From Robiginitomaculum sp. (lineage in GTDB: Bacteria; Pseudomonadota; Alphaproteobacteria; Caulobacterales; Maricaulaceae), in contig NVWK01000005.1 in NCBI GenBank assembly GCA_002733605.1, positions 124,001 to 188,000 on the forward strand: a DNA stretch of 64,000 nt, read 5' to 3'. The position numbers were made by a program, and so were the translations under genes. This document shows positions 17,448 to 25,696 of this stretch, one piece after another. The first letter of the stretch is position 1. Every line of letters starts with the position of its first letter. The notes under the pieces were generated by a model. That model was given only the letters and a program-made list of their open reading frames with translations, ran no database searches and was not told the DNA's origin.

Positions 17448-18281
17448 TTAGGCTTTAAGTCTCCAGCCAGATTTCAAAACTTTTAAACAGATAATAAACA
17501 AAACAACATTGAGCACGCTGGTATAGATGAGCCCTGTCATCACATTCCCGTCCGCAGTCCCCAAAAATCCGTAGCGGAAACCGTCGATAAAATAAAACAG
17601 CGGGTTTGCTAACGAGATTTTTTGCATCATTTCGGGCAAAACATCGATATGGTAAAACGTACCGGAGAGGAAACTCATGGGCAGGATGACAAACTGGTTG
17701 ACGACGGCGAGCTGATCAAATTTTTCGGCCCAAACGCCAGCCAGCAACCCAATCATCGCCATAGCGGATGCAGCCGCAAGACCAAAATAGAGCACCGCCC
17801 AGATGTGGGCAGGGATGATGAGCGCGAAAAGTGTCAACGCCACGGCGGTCGCGATTGCGACCAGCACGCCCCTCGTGATCGCGCCGCCAATATAGCCAAT
17901 GGCCAATTCTGCGTAGGACAGCGGCGGCATCAGCACATCGATGATACTGCCCATTATCTTACCGGTCATTATGGACGAGGAAGAGTTGGCGGACGCATTA
18001 TTGATAATGCCGAGCATGATTAATCCGGGAATGAGAAAGCGGGTAAAGGCTTCGGCCCCTTCCGGGCGGTTCTCGGCAAAAGCCAAAACAAAGACCGTCA
18101 TATAAAGAAGATTGGATACGACCGGGGCCAGCAATGTTTGCGGGCCAACTTTCATGAACCGCCGCACTTCTTTTTTGTAGAGCGTCCACAGGCCGAGCCA
18201 ATTGACCGCCCCGAATGTGCGTGCCGTGTTGGGCGTTACGGGGCCGCCTTTTTTACCATTGGACCGGGATAAAATGTCCAT
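17448..18281 (-). CDS. ABC-2 type transporter permease
   Basis: The membrane part of an ABC exporter of the YadH/NodJ group, 277 residues. Six hydrophobic segments are seen, and the family features RFLIPGLIMLGII, PPLSYAELAIGYIGG, and the signature before the last helices LPMSFLSGTFYHIDVLP with NPLFYFIDGFRYGF. A cytosolic basic N-terminus of about 30 residues precedes the first helix. It is the first gene of the arginine operon (GAGGG before the ATG). No ATPase gene is adjacent, so the partner must be encoded elsewhere. Substrate unknown. Confidence 0.88.
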   Translation of the reverse strand: MDILSRSNGKKGGPVTPNTARTFGAVNWLGLWTLYKKEVRRFMKVGPQTLLAPVVSNLLYMTVFVLAFAENRPEGAEAFTRFLIPGLIMLGIINNASANSSSSIMTGKIMGSIIDVLMPPLSYAELAIGYIGGAITRGVLVAIATAVALTLFALIIPAHIWAVLYFGLAAASAMAMIGLLAGVWAEKFDQLAVVNQFVILPMSFLSGTFYHIDVLPEMMQKISLANPLFYFIDGFRYGFLGTADGNVMTGLIYTSVLNVVLFIICLKVLKSGWRLKA

Positions 18282-18688
18282 AATAAACCCTCAGACTAAA
18301 TAGCGGTTCTATCACGCTAAACCTCCGAGGCAAGATGTAATCATAAGAGAATTTTTATAAGGCAAAAATCCCGTTTTTAAGGATATGACGGGGAAACGAT
18401 GTTCCGGGCAGAAGCGGGGTAACAGGGATGTAGTAGGGGCGAATCGCCTGTACACACAAACCCGCAACTGTCAAAACATTAACAAAATACTGCACAACAT
18501 ATAGAAATCTGTGGATATTTGCCTCCCCTATCTTGTATCTGCAAGCAAAATGGGTACTCTATGTTGAAACAATGATTACGATTTGACGAAATAGGCGGCA
18601 GCAAGCACTAGATGTAGTGTTTGTCATTTAAATTAGCACCCATACTGACAAATAAGGTGTGCATAAATCTACTTACGAGGGGACTATA
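18282..18688. other. Divergent control region, permease operon / gcrA
   Basis: A 407-nt A/T-rich gap between divergent units. It must hold both promoters. A GAATC (a CcrM-type GANTC site) lies at about 18440, of interest because GcrA acts at methylated GANTC promoters. No gene, clear CtrA box (TTAA-N7-TTAA) or RNA structure was found. GAGGGG precedes the gcrA ATG. Confidence 0.5.
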
Positions 18689-19192
18689 ATGGCGTGGACA
18701 GAAGACAGGGTCGAAATTCTTTCAAAGCTTTGGGCTGATGGCCTAAGTGCGAGTCAAATCGCCAAGCAACTTGGCGGTGTAACCCGCAATGCTGTTATCG
18801 GCAAAGTCCACAGACTTGGATTGTCGGGACGCGTGAAGACCAATCGTCCGACCAAACGCTCTGCCCGCCCCGTCACAGCGAAAGCCCGCACGACACTCCC
18901 GAGTGCACCGCGCATGCCAAGACGGGTTATTGTGGCCCCAACCCCCATTCCTATGGAAGCCAAGAAACTGCCCAGCGGGGAATTTGCAACGATCTTGACG
19001 ATTACAGATCATATGTGTAAATGGCCGCTCGGGGATCCGGCAACGTCCGATTTCCGGTTTTGTGGACGTGGAACGGACAAAGCCGATCCTTACTGTAAAG
19101 CCCATTCACAACTGGCCTATCAACCGGCCCGACGGCGCGGTGTTCCCGCCCGTGCCATTAGCGCGCCGCACAAACGACGTGCCATAAATTAG
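18689..19192 (+). CDS. gcrA: Cell-cycle regulator GcrA
   Basis: A sigma70 cofactor of alphaproteobacteria that binds promoters with CcrM-methylated GANTC sites and drives S-phase gene expression. The N-terminus MAWTEDRVEILSKLWADGL and the HTH ending NAVIGKVHRLGLSGR are diagnostic. A basic Pro/Arg/Thr linker follows, then the sigma-interacting C-terminal domain (HMCKWPLGDP, FCGRGTDKADPYCKAHSQLAYQP) with the conserved cysteines. Length 167 is typical. The frame opens 10 codons earlier at a GTG, but GAGGGG fixes the ATG. A terminator follows, so it is monocistronic. It is one of the best lineage markers in the window. Confidence 0.96.
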   Translation: MAWTEDRVEILSKLWADGLSASQIAKQLGGVTRNAVIGKVHRLGLSGRVKTNRPTKRSARPVTAKARTTLPSAPRMPRRVIVAPTPIPMEAKKLPSGEFATILTITDHMCKWPLGDPATSDFRFCGRGTDKADPYCKAHSQLAYQPARRRGVPARAISAPHKRRAIN

Positions 19193-19221
19193 GCATTAGC
19201 GTTCAGAAAATTGAAGAAATT

Positions 19222-19253
19222 AACAAAGCCTCGAAGATTCGGGGCTTTGTTTT
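19222..19253 (+). terminator. Rho-independent terminator
   Basis: A 13-bp stem with one G-T pair (AACAAAGCCTCGA / TCGGGGCTTTGTT), a 4-nt loop and a short T run, placed 30 nt after the gcrA stop codon. Confidence 0.85.
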
Positions 19254-19309
19254 GCGCGCAAGCACGCGCCGTTATATGTAGGATACCAACCGGGTTCAAA
19301 GAATTTTTA

Positions 19310-19364
19310 TTATTATTGAAAAACGATAATAATTGATTGACTTTCACTATGGCATCGGTATGTA
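19310..19364 (+). promoter_or_regulatory. Efflux operon promoter with upstream inverted repeat
   Basis: TTGACT (19337-19342), 16-bp spacer, TATGTA (19359-19364), then AAGGAG before the GTG start of the outer-membrane factor. Directly upstream of the -35 box lies an inverted repeat TTATTATTG-N5-CGATAATAA (19310-19332), a possible regulator site. No regulator gene is adjacent. Confidence 0.5.
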
Positions 19365-19387
19365 TACCCTAACAAGGAGCTGTAACA

Positions 19388-20887
19388 GTGCGAACACATA
19401 TCACATCCCTATTTTTAACGGTTAGTCTCGTGGCCCTCTCCGGATGCGCGAGCATGGGACTTGATGGTTTGGCGCCCGAGGGAACCCTTGCGAACGCTGC
19501 CAGCGCGGATGTGCCACAAGCCCCTAAAAATAGCGAAACAGGGGCTCAGAAATGGGCGGAAGCCTCCCCGGATCGCCAACCTTCAACCGACTGGATTGCC
19601 AGTTTCGACGATCCTATGCTCGACGCACTTGTGGCAGAAGCCATGAAGGTTAATACAGATATTCGCATGGCCGCCGCCCGGCTTCAACAGGCCGAAGCCA
19701 GTGCAAAATCATCCCGCGCAGGGCTGTATCCAAGTATAGGCACCTCTGCAGGCGCCAGCCGTTCCGACGGCTTAAGCGGCAATGTGCCCGGCGCGAGCAG
19801 TTTTAACCTTGGCGGCACCATAAGTTGGGAAGTCGATATGTGGGGGCGTGTGCGCAACCAAGCCGATGCCGGCGATTTGGATGCGCAGGCTTCCAGCGCC
19901 GATTATGCGGGTACACGCTTGGCGATTGCGGGTTTCACGACACAAACATGGTTCAATCTCATCGAAGCCAGATTGCAAAAAGATTTGGCTATACGCAATG
20001 TACAAACCCAAGAGCGCGCATTGCGTTTGACGAAACGCCGTTTTGACGGCGGTATTTCAGGATCCTCCGACTTCCGGCTCGCCCGCTCGGCGCTGGCAAA
20101 TGCACAGGCCAATCTGGCCACGCGCAAGCGTATACAGGCTTCGACGACCCGCCTGCTGGAAACCGTTTTACGACGATACCCTGAAGATGCCCTGAGCACT
20201 AGAGAAACTCTGCCAAACCTGCCGCCTTTAACAAATGCGGGTACACCACAAGATATATTCTTGCGCCGCCCCGACTTGCTGGCCGCAGAACGTCGCATGC
20301 ATGCTGCGGGTTTGCGTGTTGACATCTCGAAGAAGAATTTACTGCCCCGCCTCACATTAAGTGGGGATACGACAACACGGGCTAGCTCGTTAACGCGTCT
20401 GTTTAGTCTGAACAATTTGGTTGCCTCTGTGGCCGGAGGGCTAACAGCGCCCATCTTTCAGGGCGGCGCTTTAAGAGCCGATGTTGCGCGCAATAAAGCG
20501 GTCTTGCGCCTACAAATGGAAGCATATGCGGACACGGCCTTAACGGCATACCGCGAAGTTGAAGATGCACTTGACGCCGAGGGCTTGCTGTCTGAGCGCG
20601 AAGCGGCGCTTACCATTTCGCTGGAAGAGGCACAAAAAGCGGAAGACCGACTTGAACAGCGCTTCAGTGAAGGTCTGGCAAGTATTTTACAATTACTGGA
20701 TTCCCAGGGTCGGCGGATCAGTACAGAGGGACAGCTTATCAGCGCGCGCAAAGAACGGCTGGCCAACAGGGTCAGGCTGCATTTAGCGCTTGGCGGCGGC
20801 TTATATGGTCAAGAAACGGCAAGACAGGTTTTAGCTAAACCAAAATTGAACTTGCCTGGAATTTCGGGGTTCTCTTCTTCTCCATAA
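19388..20887 (+). CDS. RND efflux outer-membrane lipoprotein (OprM/NodT type)
   Basis: The TolC-like exit duct of a tripartite RND pump, 499 residues. The lipobox VALSGC (Cys20) shows a lipidated form like OprM. Two outer-membrane-efflux repeats follow, with coiled helices and RRPDLLAAERRMHAAG as the typical NodT/OprM signature. The start is a GTG set by AAGGAG ten bases upstream. The adaptor and pump genes follow on the same strand after 159 nt. The substrate range is not readable from sequence. Confidence 0.93.
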   Translation: MRTHITSLFLTVSLVALSGCASMGLDGLAPEGTLANAASADVPQAPKNSETGAQKWAEASPDRQPSTDWIASFDDPMLDALVAEAMKVNTDIRMAAARLQQAEASAKSSRAGLYPSIGTSAGASRSDGLSGNVPGASSFNLGGTISWEVDMWGRVRNQADAGDLDAQASSADYAGTRLAIAGFTTQTWFNLIEARLQKDLAIRNVQTQERALRLTKRRFDGGISGSSDFRLARSALANAQANLATRKRIQASTTRLLETVLRRYPEDALSTRETLPNLPPLTNAGTPQDIFLRRPDLLAAERRMHAAGLRVDISKKNLLPRLTLSGDTTTRASSLTRLFSLNNLVASVAGGLTAPIFQGGALRADVARNKAVLRLQMEAYADTALTAYREVEDALDAEGLLSEREAALTISLEEAQKAEDRLEQRFSEGLASILQLLDSQGRRISTEGQLISARKERLANRVRLHLALGGGLYGQETARQVLAKPKLNLPGISGFSSSP

Positions 20888-20940
20888 AGAGCTAAGCCTT
20901 TGAAGAGAAGAGTGTGGGGAAAGCTGACAATTTAGAAATG

Positions 20941-20965
20941 GCGTGTACGTGAAAATGTAACACGC
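20941..20965 (+). other. Small stem-loop between efflux genes
   Basis: GCGTGT-N13-ACACGC lies between the outer-membrane factor and adaptor genes. There is no T run, so it is more likely an RNA-processing or stability element than a terminator. Could be chance. Confidence 0.25.
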
Positions 20966-21046
20966 ATATCGTCGAAAGGCGTATAAATTAAAATGTGCGC
21001 AGCCAGCCTGACAGCTTGGGTGTTATTGTGGTTGAAGGATTAAAGA

Positions 21047-22423
21047 ATGAATACGAGTACAGATACAAATACTGGTCGCCTTGGCGGAAAAATAATTCAA
21101 GCCGGTATTGCCATTGCTATCATAGTTTTATTTGTTGGCCTGAGTTCTGCGCTTAAAGTTTTAAAGAAAAAACCCACTATACAAAAACGTCGAAGCCCGG
21201 TGATGGCCGTCATGGCGACGCGGGCGGTTTCTGATACGATTCAATTAATAGTCACCGTTCAGGGAGAAACCAGCCCCCGGACCGAAATCGACCTTGTGCC
21301 CGAAGTTGCCGGTAAAATCGCCTATGTTTCACCAAAGTTCTTAAGTGGCGGCCTTTTCAAGAAAAATGACGTGCTTTACCGGATTGACGACGCTGATTAT
21401 CAGGTTGCCATTGTGCGTGCCAATGCAGGTGTAGCCCGCGCTCAACAAATCCTGATCAGAGAACAGGCCGAAGGCGATATCGCCCTTCAGGACTGGGAAG
21501 ATTTGGGGGAAGGACGCGCGGCCTCTGATCTGACCTTGCGTAAGCCGCAATTGCTGGAAGCCCAAGCCAATTTACAATCCGCAGAAGCTGATTTGACCAA
21601 CGCCCAGTTAAGGCTGGCCCGTACAGCTGTGAGAGCTCCCTTTGATGGACGTGTACGTGAAAAATTTGCCGATCTGGGTCAATATGTCAATCCGGGCGCA
21701 CGTTTGGGCCGTATATTCTCCACCGATGTGACCGAAGTCCTGCTCGCGCTTAATGACGCGGATTTATCCCGCCTTGATTTGCCAATTGCCTATGTGGCAA
21801 CGTCCTATGACAGTGCGCCCGATGTACGCCTCAGCACGACGATCGGAGGCCAAGAACGGGTTTGGCAAGGTAAAATTATGCGCACAGCCGCCACTTACGA
21901 CACCCAAACCCGGTCCCTGTTTGCCATTGCGGAAGTGCATGACCCTTACGGGTCTGGCGCAGCAGAGGGTGGTTATCCATTAGCGCCCGGGCTGTTTGTA
22001 GATGCAGAAATTAAAGGCAAAATATTAGAGCATGTGATTGTGATCCCCCGGGATGGCCTTCGCCCTGAAGCAAAAGTTTATGTAGTCAAGCCGGACGGGG
22101 TTGCGGAAAGTCGTGACGCGATTGTTCTTGACGCCAACCCGGAGCGTGCCGTTTTGGCAAGCGGTGTAGAGGTTGGCGAGTTGATTATTCTGTCACCACT
22201 GGAGCAATCGCAGATTAGTGTCAAATTCAAGGCTCTGGACGTTGACGATCCAAGTATTGTTTTGGTTGAACCTGAAAACCCTGAAGATGAGGCCGAAGAC
22301 GGCGAGAAAACAGATGATGCCAAGCTGAGTAAAAAAGAGCTGCGTAAAAAACGCAAAGCTGAAAAAAAGAAACAACGCGCAGACGCAAAGAAGAAGAAAG
22401 AAGAAGCCAAGGGAGCTAAATAA
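21047..22423 (+). CDS. RND efflux periplasmic adaptor (membrane fusion protein)
   Basis: Links the pump to the outer-membrane duct. A single N-terminal helix (about residues 18-36) anchors it. The HlyD/biotinyl-lipoyl part is split by a short alpha hairpin (about 112-165, rich in AQ and EA repeats); the sequence RAPFDGRVREKFADLGQYV marks the second half of the lipoyl domain. After the beta-barrel and membrane-proximal domains the protein ends in an unusual charged tail: about 20 acidic residues (EPENPEDEAEDGEKTDD) then about 30 mostly Lys/Arg/Ala residues. The stop codon overlaps the pump ATG by one base. Confidence 0.92.
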   Translation: MNTSTDTNTGRLGGKIIQAGIAIAIIVLFVGLSSALKVLKKKPTIQKRRSPVMAVMATRAVSDTIQLIVTVQGETSPRTEIDLVPEVAGKIAYVSPKFLSGGLFKKNDVLYRIDDADYQVAIVRANAGVARAQQILIREQAEGDIALQDWEDLGEGRAASDLTLRKPQLLEAQANLQSAEADLTNAQLRLARTAVRAPFDGRVREKFADLGQYVNPGARLGRIFSTDVTEVLLALNDADLSRLDLPIAYVATSYDSAPDVRLSTTIGGQERVWQGKIMRTAATYDTQTRSLFAIAEVHDPYGSGAAEGGYPLAPGLFVDAEIKGKILEHVIVIPRDGLRPEAKVYVVKPDGVAESRDAIVLDANPERAVLASGVEVGELIILSPLEQSQISVKFKALDVDDPSIVLVEPENPEDEAEDGEKTDDAKLSKKELRKKRKAEKKKQRADAKKKKEEAKGAK

Positions 22424-25400
22424 TGAAAAGTCTAGTCGCCTGGTGGGCAAAAAACACGGTTGCTGCGAATCTGCTGATGATCGCAATTGTCCTTATGGGC
22501 GCGGTTGGCTTTAACAAGCTTGAACGGGAATTTTTCCCGACACTGACTGTAAACGGCATGACGGTTGCTGTGAGTTGGCAGGGCGCCTCCCCTAGCGATG
22601 TCGAAGAACAGCTTATCACCCGGATCGAAGATGCTATTTCCGGGCTGGACGGTATTGATTACATTGAGGCGACCGCACGTGAAGGCGGTGGATCTGTGAA
22701 TATCCGCACCAAAGTGCGCGCCGATTACGACAAATTACTGAGCGAGGTTAAAGTCCGCATTGACGGCATTAATAATATGCCACCCGATGCCTTTAGGCCA
22801 ACCGTTCACCGCTGGGACGCGCGTGCAGACTACATGTATCTCGCGCTACACGGAGATGTAGACCGGTTGATCCTACAGCGTTTAACCAATGACATTCGCA
22901 ATGAAATGGCTAAAATTCCGGGCGGAGAACTGGTCAGGGATATTAGTAAGCTTGATGAAGAAGTTACCATCGAGATCACTGAAGATGCTTTGCGCCGTTA
23001 CGGTTTGACCTTCCGGCAAGTGGCCTCTGCGATTTCCGGAAATTCCGTTAATCTCTCTGCCGGTAAAGTGGAAACCAGTATTGGCAGCCTTCAGATGAAG
23101 GCCCGTAACCTTGCCAATACCAAAGAGCAATTCGAAAATATCATCATTCGCCAAACCCAAGATGGCGGCAAGGTTTATCTAAAAGACATTGCGCATGTGA
23201 TTGACCGGTTTCAGGATTTGGATTTTTCGGCGACCTATAAAGGCCAAACCGCGACAATGTTTCAGGTGCTGACACCTGATACCATCAATGTGACGAAAGC
23301 GGGCAAAGGTTTCCGCGATTATATTGAGAAAAAGAACAAGGAACTTCCGCCAGGCATCGAACTTTCTATGTGGATGGATGGTTCGGAAATTTTTGATGCT
23401 CGTATGAATCTCATCGGCAGCAATGCGCTTATGGGCATGGCGATGGTTATGATTATTCTGGTGCTTTTTCTAAGACCTGCCGTCGCGTTTTGGGTCACGG
23501 CCGGTATTCTCGTTTCTTTCGCTGGCGCGTTAGCTGTTATGCCTTATCTCGGCGTCAGCCTGAATATGATTTCAACATTTGCCATTCTTTTGGTGATCGG
23601 GATTGTGGTGGATGACGCCATTGTTGTCGGGGAAAGCATCCATTTCCATGTAGAACATGGCATTACAGGTGAAAAAGGCGCTATTTCCGGGACCAATATG
23701 GTCATCAAGCCGGTATTTTTTGCTGTTATCACCACAATTATGACCTTTATGCCCTGGATGATGCTTTCGGGGCCGATGGTCGCGGTCACCCGCCAGATCA
23801 CCTTGGTGGTGATTGCCGCCCTTATTTTCTCGCTGATTGAAGCGTTCTTCATTCTCCCGGCCCATTTGGCGCATCTGAAACCGATGAAGCCTGTTGACCA
23901 ACTTGGGCGATTTGGACGTTTTCAACGCATGCTTTCTGATGGTCTACTGACCTTTGCCAAAGTATATTTCCGTCCCTTTACAGCCATGATTATCAAATTC
24001 CGGTATGCAACTTTTGCCTTTTTTGTTGGATTGATGATTTTGACCTTCGGCATTATTGGCTCCGGTTTGGCCAAAGTTGAAATGTTCAACAATCCGGAAG
24101 GTGATATGATAGTCGCCGAAATCAACTTCCCCGAGGGCACCAGTTTTAAACGTGTTGTACAGGTTAAAGAAGCTCTGGACGCTGCCGTTCAAAAAGTGAA
24201 TGATAATGCTCAAGCAGATTTCGGCGTTGATTTCGAGCTGATTACGGCTCCGGGTGGGTTTGCTGCCAATAACAAGGTTCAAGCTTTCCTAGGGCTTGCA
24301 AAAGCGGAGACACGCACGAATGTGTCCTCTAAAAAAATTGCTGAAAAACTCGAAGAATATCTTGGCCCTATACCTGATGCCTGGCGAGTTCAACTGAGCG
24401 CCGATCAAGGATTTAGCTCCGGTGGTCGTGGTGTGACATACGGCATTACGTCTAACGACACTGCTGCCCTGACCCGTGCAACCAAAGATTTGAAAACACA
24501 TATGGATGCTTATGGCAATGTCAGCCGCACATGGGATAGCCTTGAAAGCTCGGCCCAGGAAATGCGTTTTACTTTGAAGCCAGGCGCAGAGCGTTACGGT
24601 ATTTCTCTCGCAGATCTTACCCGTCAGGTGCGCGAAGCATTTTATGGTCTTCAAGTCCAGCGTCTGCCGCGTAACGGCGAAGATGTACGGGTGATGCTAC
24701 GCTATCCTAAAGCTGACAGAGATTCGATAGACTCGCTTGAACAATTGCGTATTCGCGGCCCTAATGGTGTTGAGGTTCCATTATATTCTATTGCGGATGT
24801 TTCATTTGCACCGGGTGTCAGCCAGATTTCAAGACGTGACCGCAAACGTACAATCCGTGTGGGCGCCCGCGTTAAAGGCGGCCCCGAAGCGATCAATACG
24901 ATCAAATCCGACATGGATGAAAACTTCTTCCCGGATTGGGAAATTCGTCATCCGAAGGTTTCGAGACTTGTGATCGACGATGATGATATGGAAAAAACCT
25001 TTAAATCGGAATTGATTTTGTTCTTCGCGATTGTGATGTTCATGATGTACGGACTGCTGGCGATTGCCTTTAAATCCTACGCGCAACCGCTTTTGATTAT
25101 GATCGCGATCCCCTTTGCCTTTGTCGGCATGGTGTTTGGCTCTATGATTGTGGATGTGCCTTTGGGTATGATGTCGATTTTCGGCTTTTTCGCCGCCGCC
25201 GGGGTGGCTGTGAACGACAATCTGGTTTTGATCGATTATATCAACCGGTTACGCGATAGAGGTGTTGGTGCCTATCAAGCCGTTCTGGATGCCTGCGTAT
25301 CGCGCTTCCGGCCTATCTTGTTGACATCGGTTACTACATTCGTCGGCATTATGCCGATGTTGGCGGAAAAATCCGTACAAGCCCAGTTCCTGAAGCCTCT

Positions 25401-25650
25401 TGTTGTGGCTTTGGCGTTCGGTGTCTTGTTCGATTTCTTCCTGACGCTTATTCTCGTGCCTGCTATGTACGGAATTGGTGTCGACATAAAACGCTTTTTC
25501 AAAGGTATCTGGACTGGCGTTAAACAACCCGGATTGGGGGCAACTTACGATCCGGAACTGGCTGTTGTTTTGGAGGGTCATGAAGCGGACGAAATTCGTA
25601 ATAATGACGCGCCAAATACGCCAAAGGCACCTCCGGTGCCTGCAGAGTAA
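22423..25650 (+). CDS. RND efflux pump, inner-membrane transporter
   Basis: A 1075-residue proton-driven HAE1-type (AcrB/MexB-like) transporter. The twelve-helix layout is clear, with two large periplasmic loops. The TM4 proton-relay aspartates are seen in IGIVVDDAIVVGES, and the mirrored GVAVNDNLVLIDYIN occurs in TM10. It starts on the last base of the adaptor stop codon (TAATG), so the pair is coupled. Closest general type is the drug/solvent efflux group; the particular substrates cannot be told. The last 40 residues are a charged, Pro-rich cytosolic tail. Confidence 0.95.
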   Translation: MKSLVAWWAKNTVAANLLMIAIVLMGAVGFNKLEREFFPTLTVNGMTVAVSWQGASPSDVEEQLITRIEDAISGLDGIDYIEATAREGGGSVNIRTKVRADYDKLLSEVKVRIDGINNMPPDAFRPTVHRWDARADYMYLALHGDVDRLILQRLTNDIRNEMAKIPGGELVRDISKLDEEVTIEITEDALRRYGLTFRQVASAISGNSVNLSAGKVETSIGSLQMKARNLANTKEQFENIIIRQTQDGGKVYLKDIAHVIDRFQDLDFSATYKGQTATMFQVLTPDTINVTKAGKGFRDYIEKKNKELPPGIELSMWMDGSEIFDARMNLIGSNALMGMAMVMIILVLFLRPAVAFWVTAGILVSFAGALAVMPYLGVSLNMISTFAILLVIGIVVDDAIVVGESIHFHVEHGITGEKGAISGTNMVIKPVFFAVITTIMTFMPWMMLSGPMVAVTRQITLVVIAALIFSLIEAFFILPAHLAHLKPMKPVDQLGRFGRFQRMLSDGLLTFAKVYFRPFTAMIIKFRYATFAFFVGLMILTFGIIGSGLAKVEMFNNPEGDMIVAEINFPEGTSFKRVVQVKEALDAAVQKVNDNAQADFGVDFELITAPGGFAANNKVQAFLGLAKAETRTNVSSKKIAEKLEEYLGPIPDAWRVQLSADQGFSSGGRGVTYGITSNDTAALTRATKDLKTHMDAYGNVSRTWDSLESSAQEMRFTLKPGAERYGISLADLTRQVREAFYGLQVQRLPRNGEDVRVMLRYPKADRDSIDSLEQLRIRGPNGVEVPLYSIADVSFAPGVSQISRRDRKRTIRVGARVKGGPEAINTIKSDMDENFFPDWEIRHPKVSRLVIDDDDMEKTFKSELILFFAIVMFMMYGLLAIAFKSYAQPLLIMIAIPFAFVGMVFGSMIVDVPLGMMSIFGFFAAAGVAVNDNLVLIDYINRLRDRGVGAYQAVLDACVSRFRPILLTSVTTFVGIMPMLAEKSVQAQFLKPLVVALAFGVLFDFFLTLILVPAMYGIGVDIKRFFKGIWTGVKQPGLGATYDPELAVVLEGHEADEIRNNDAPNTPKAPPVPAE

Positions 25651-25696
25651 ATACAAGGGTAAAATATCATACAAACAAACCATAAAGGAGAGAGTT

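Noticed and set aside
18659-18688. GTG-initiated 10-residue extension of GcrA
   Set aside because: GcrA proteins begin at MAWTEDRVE, and GAGGGG is placed for that ATG.
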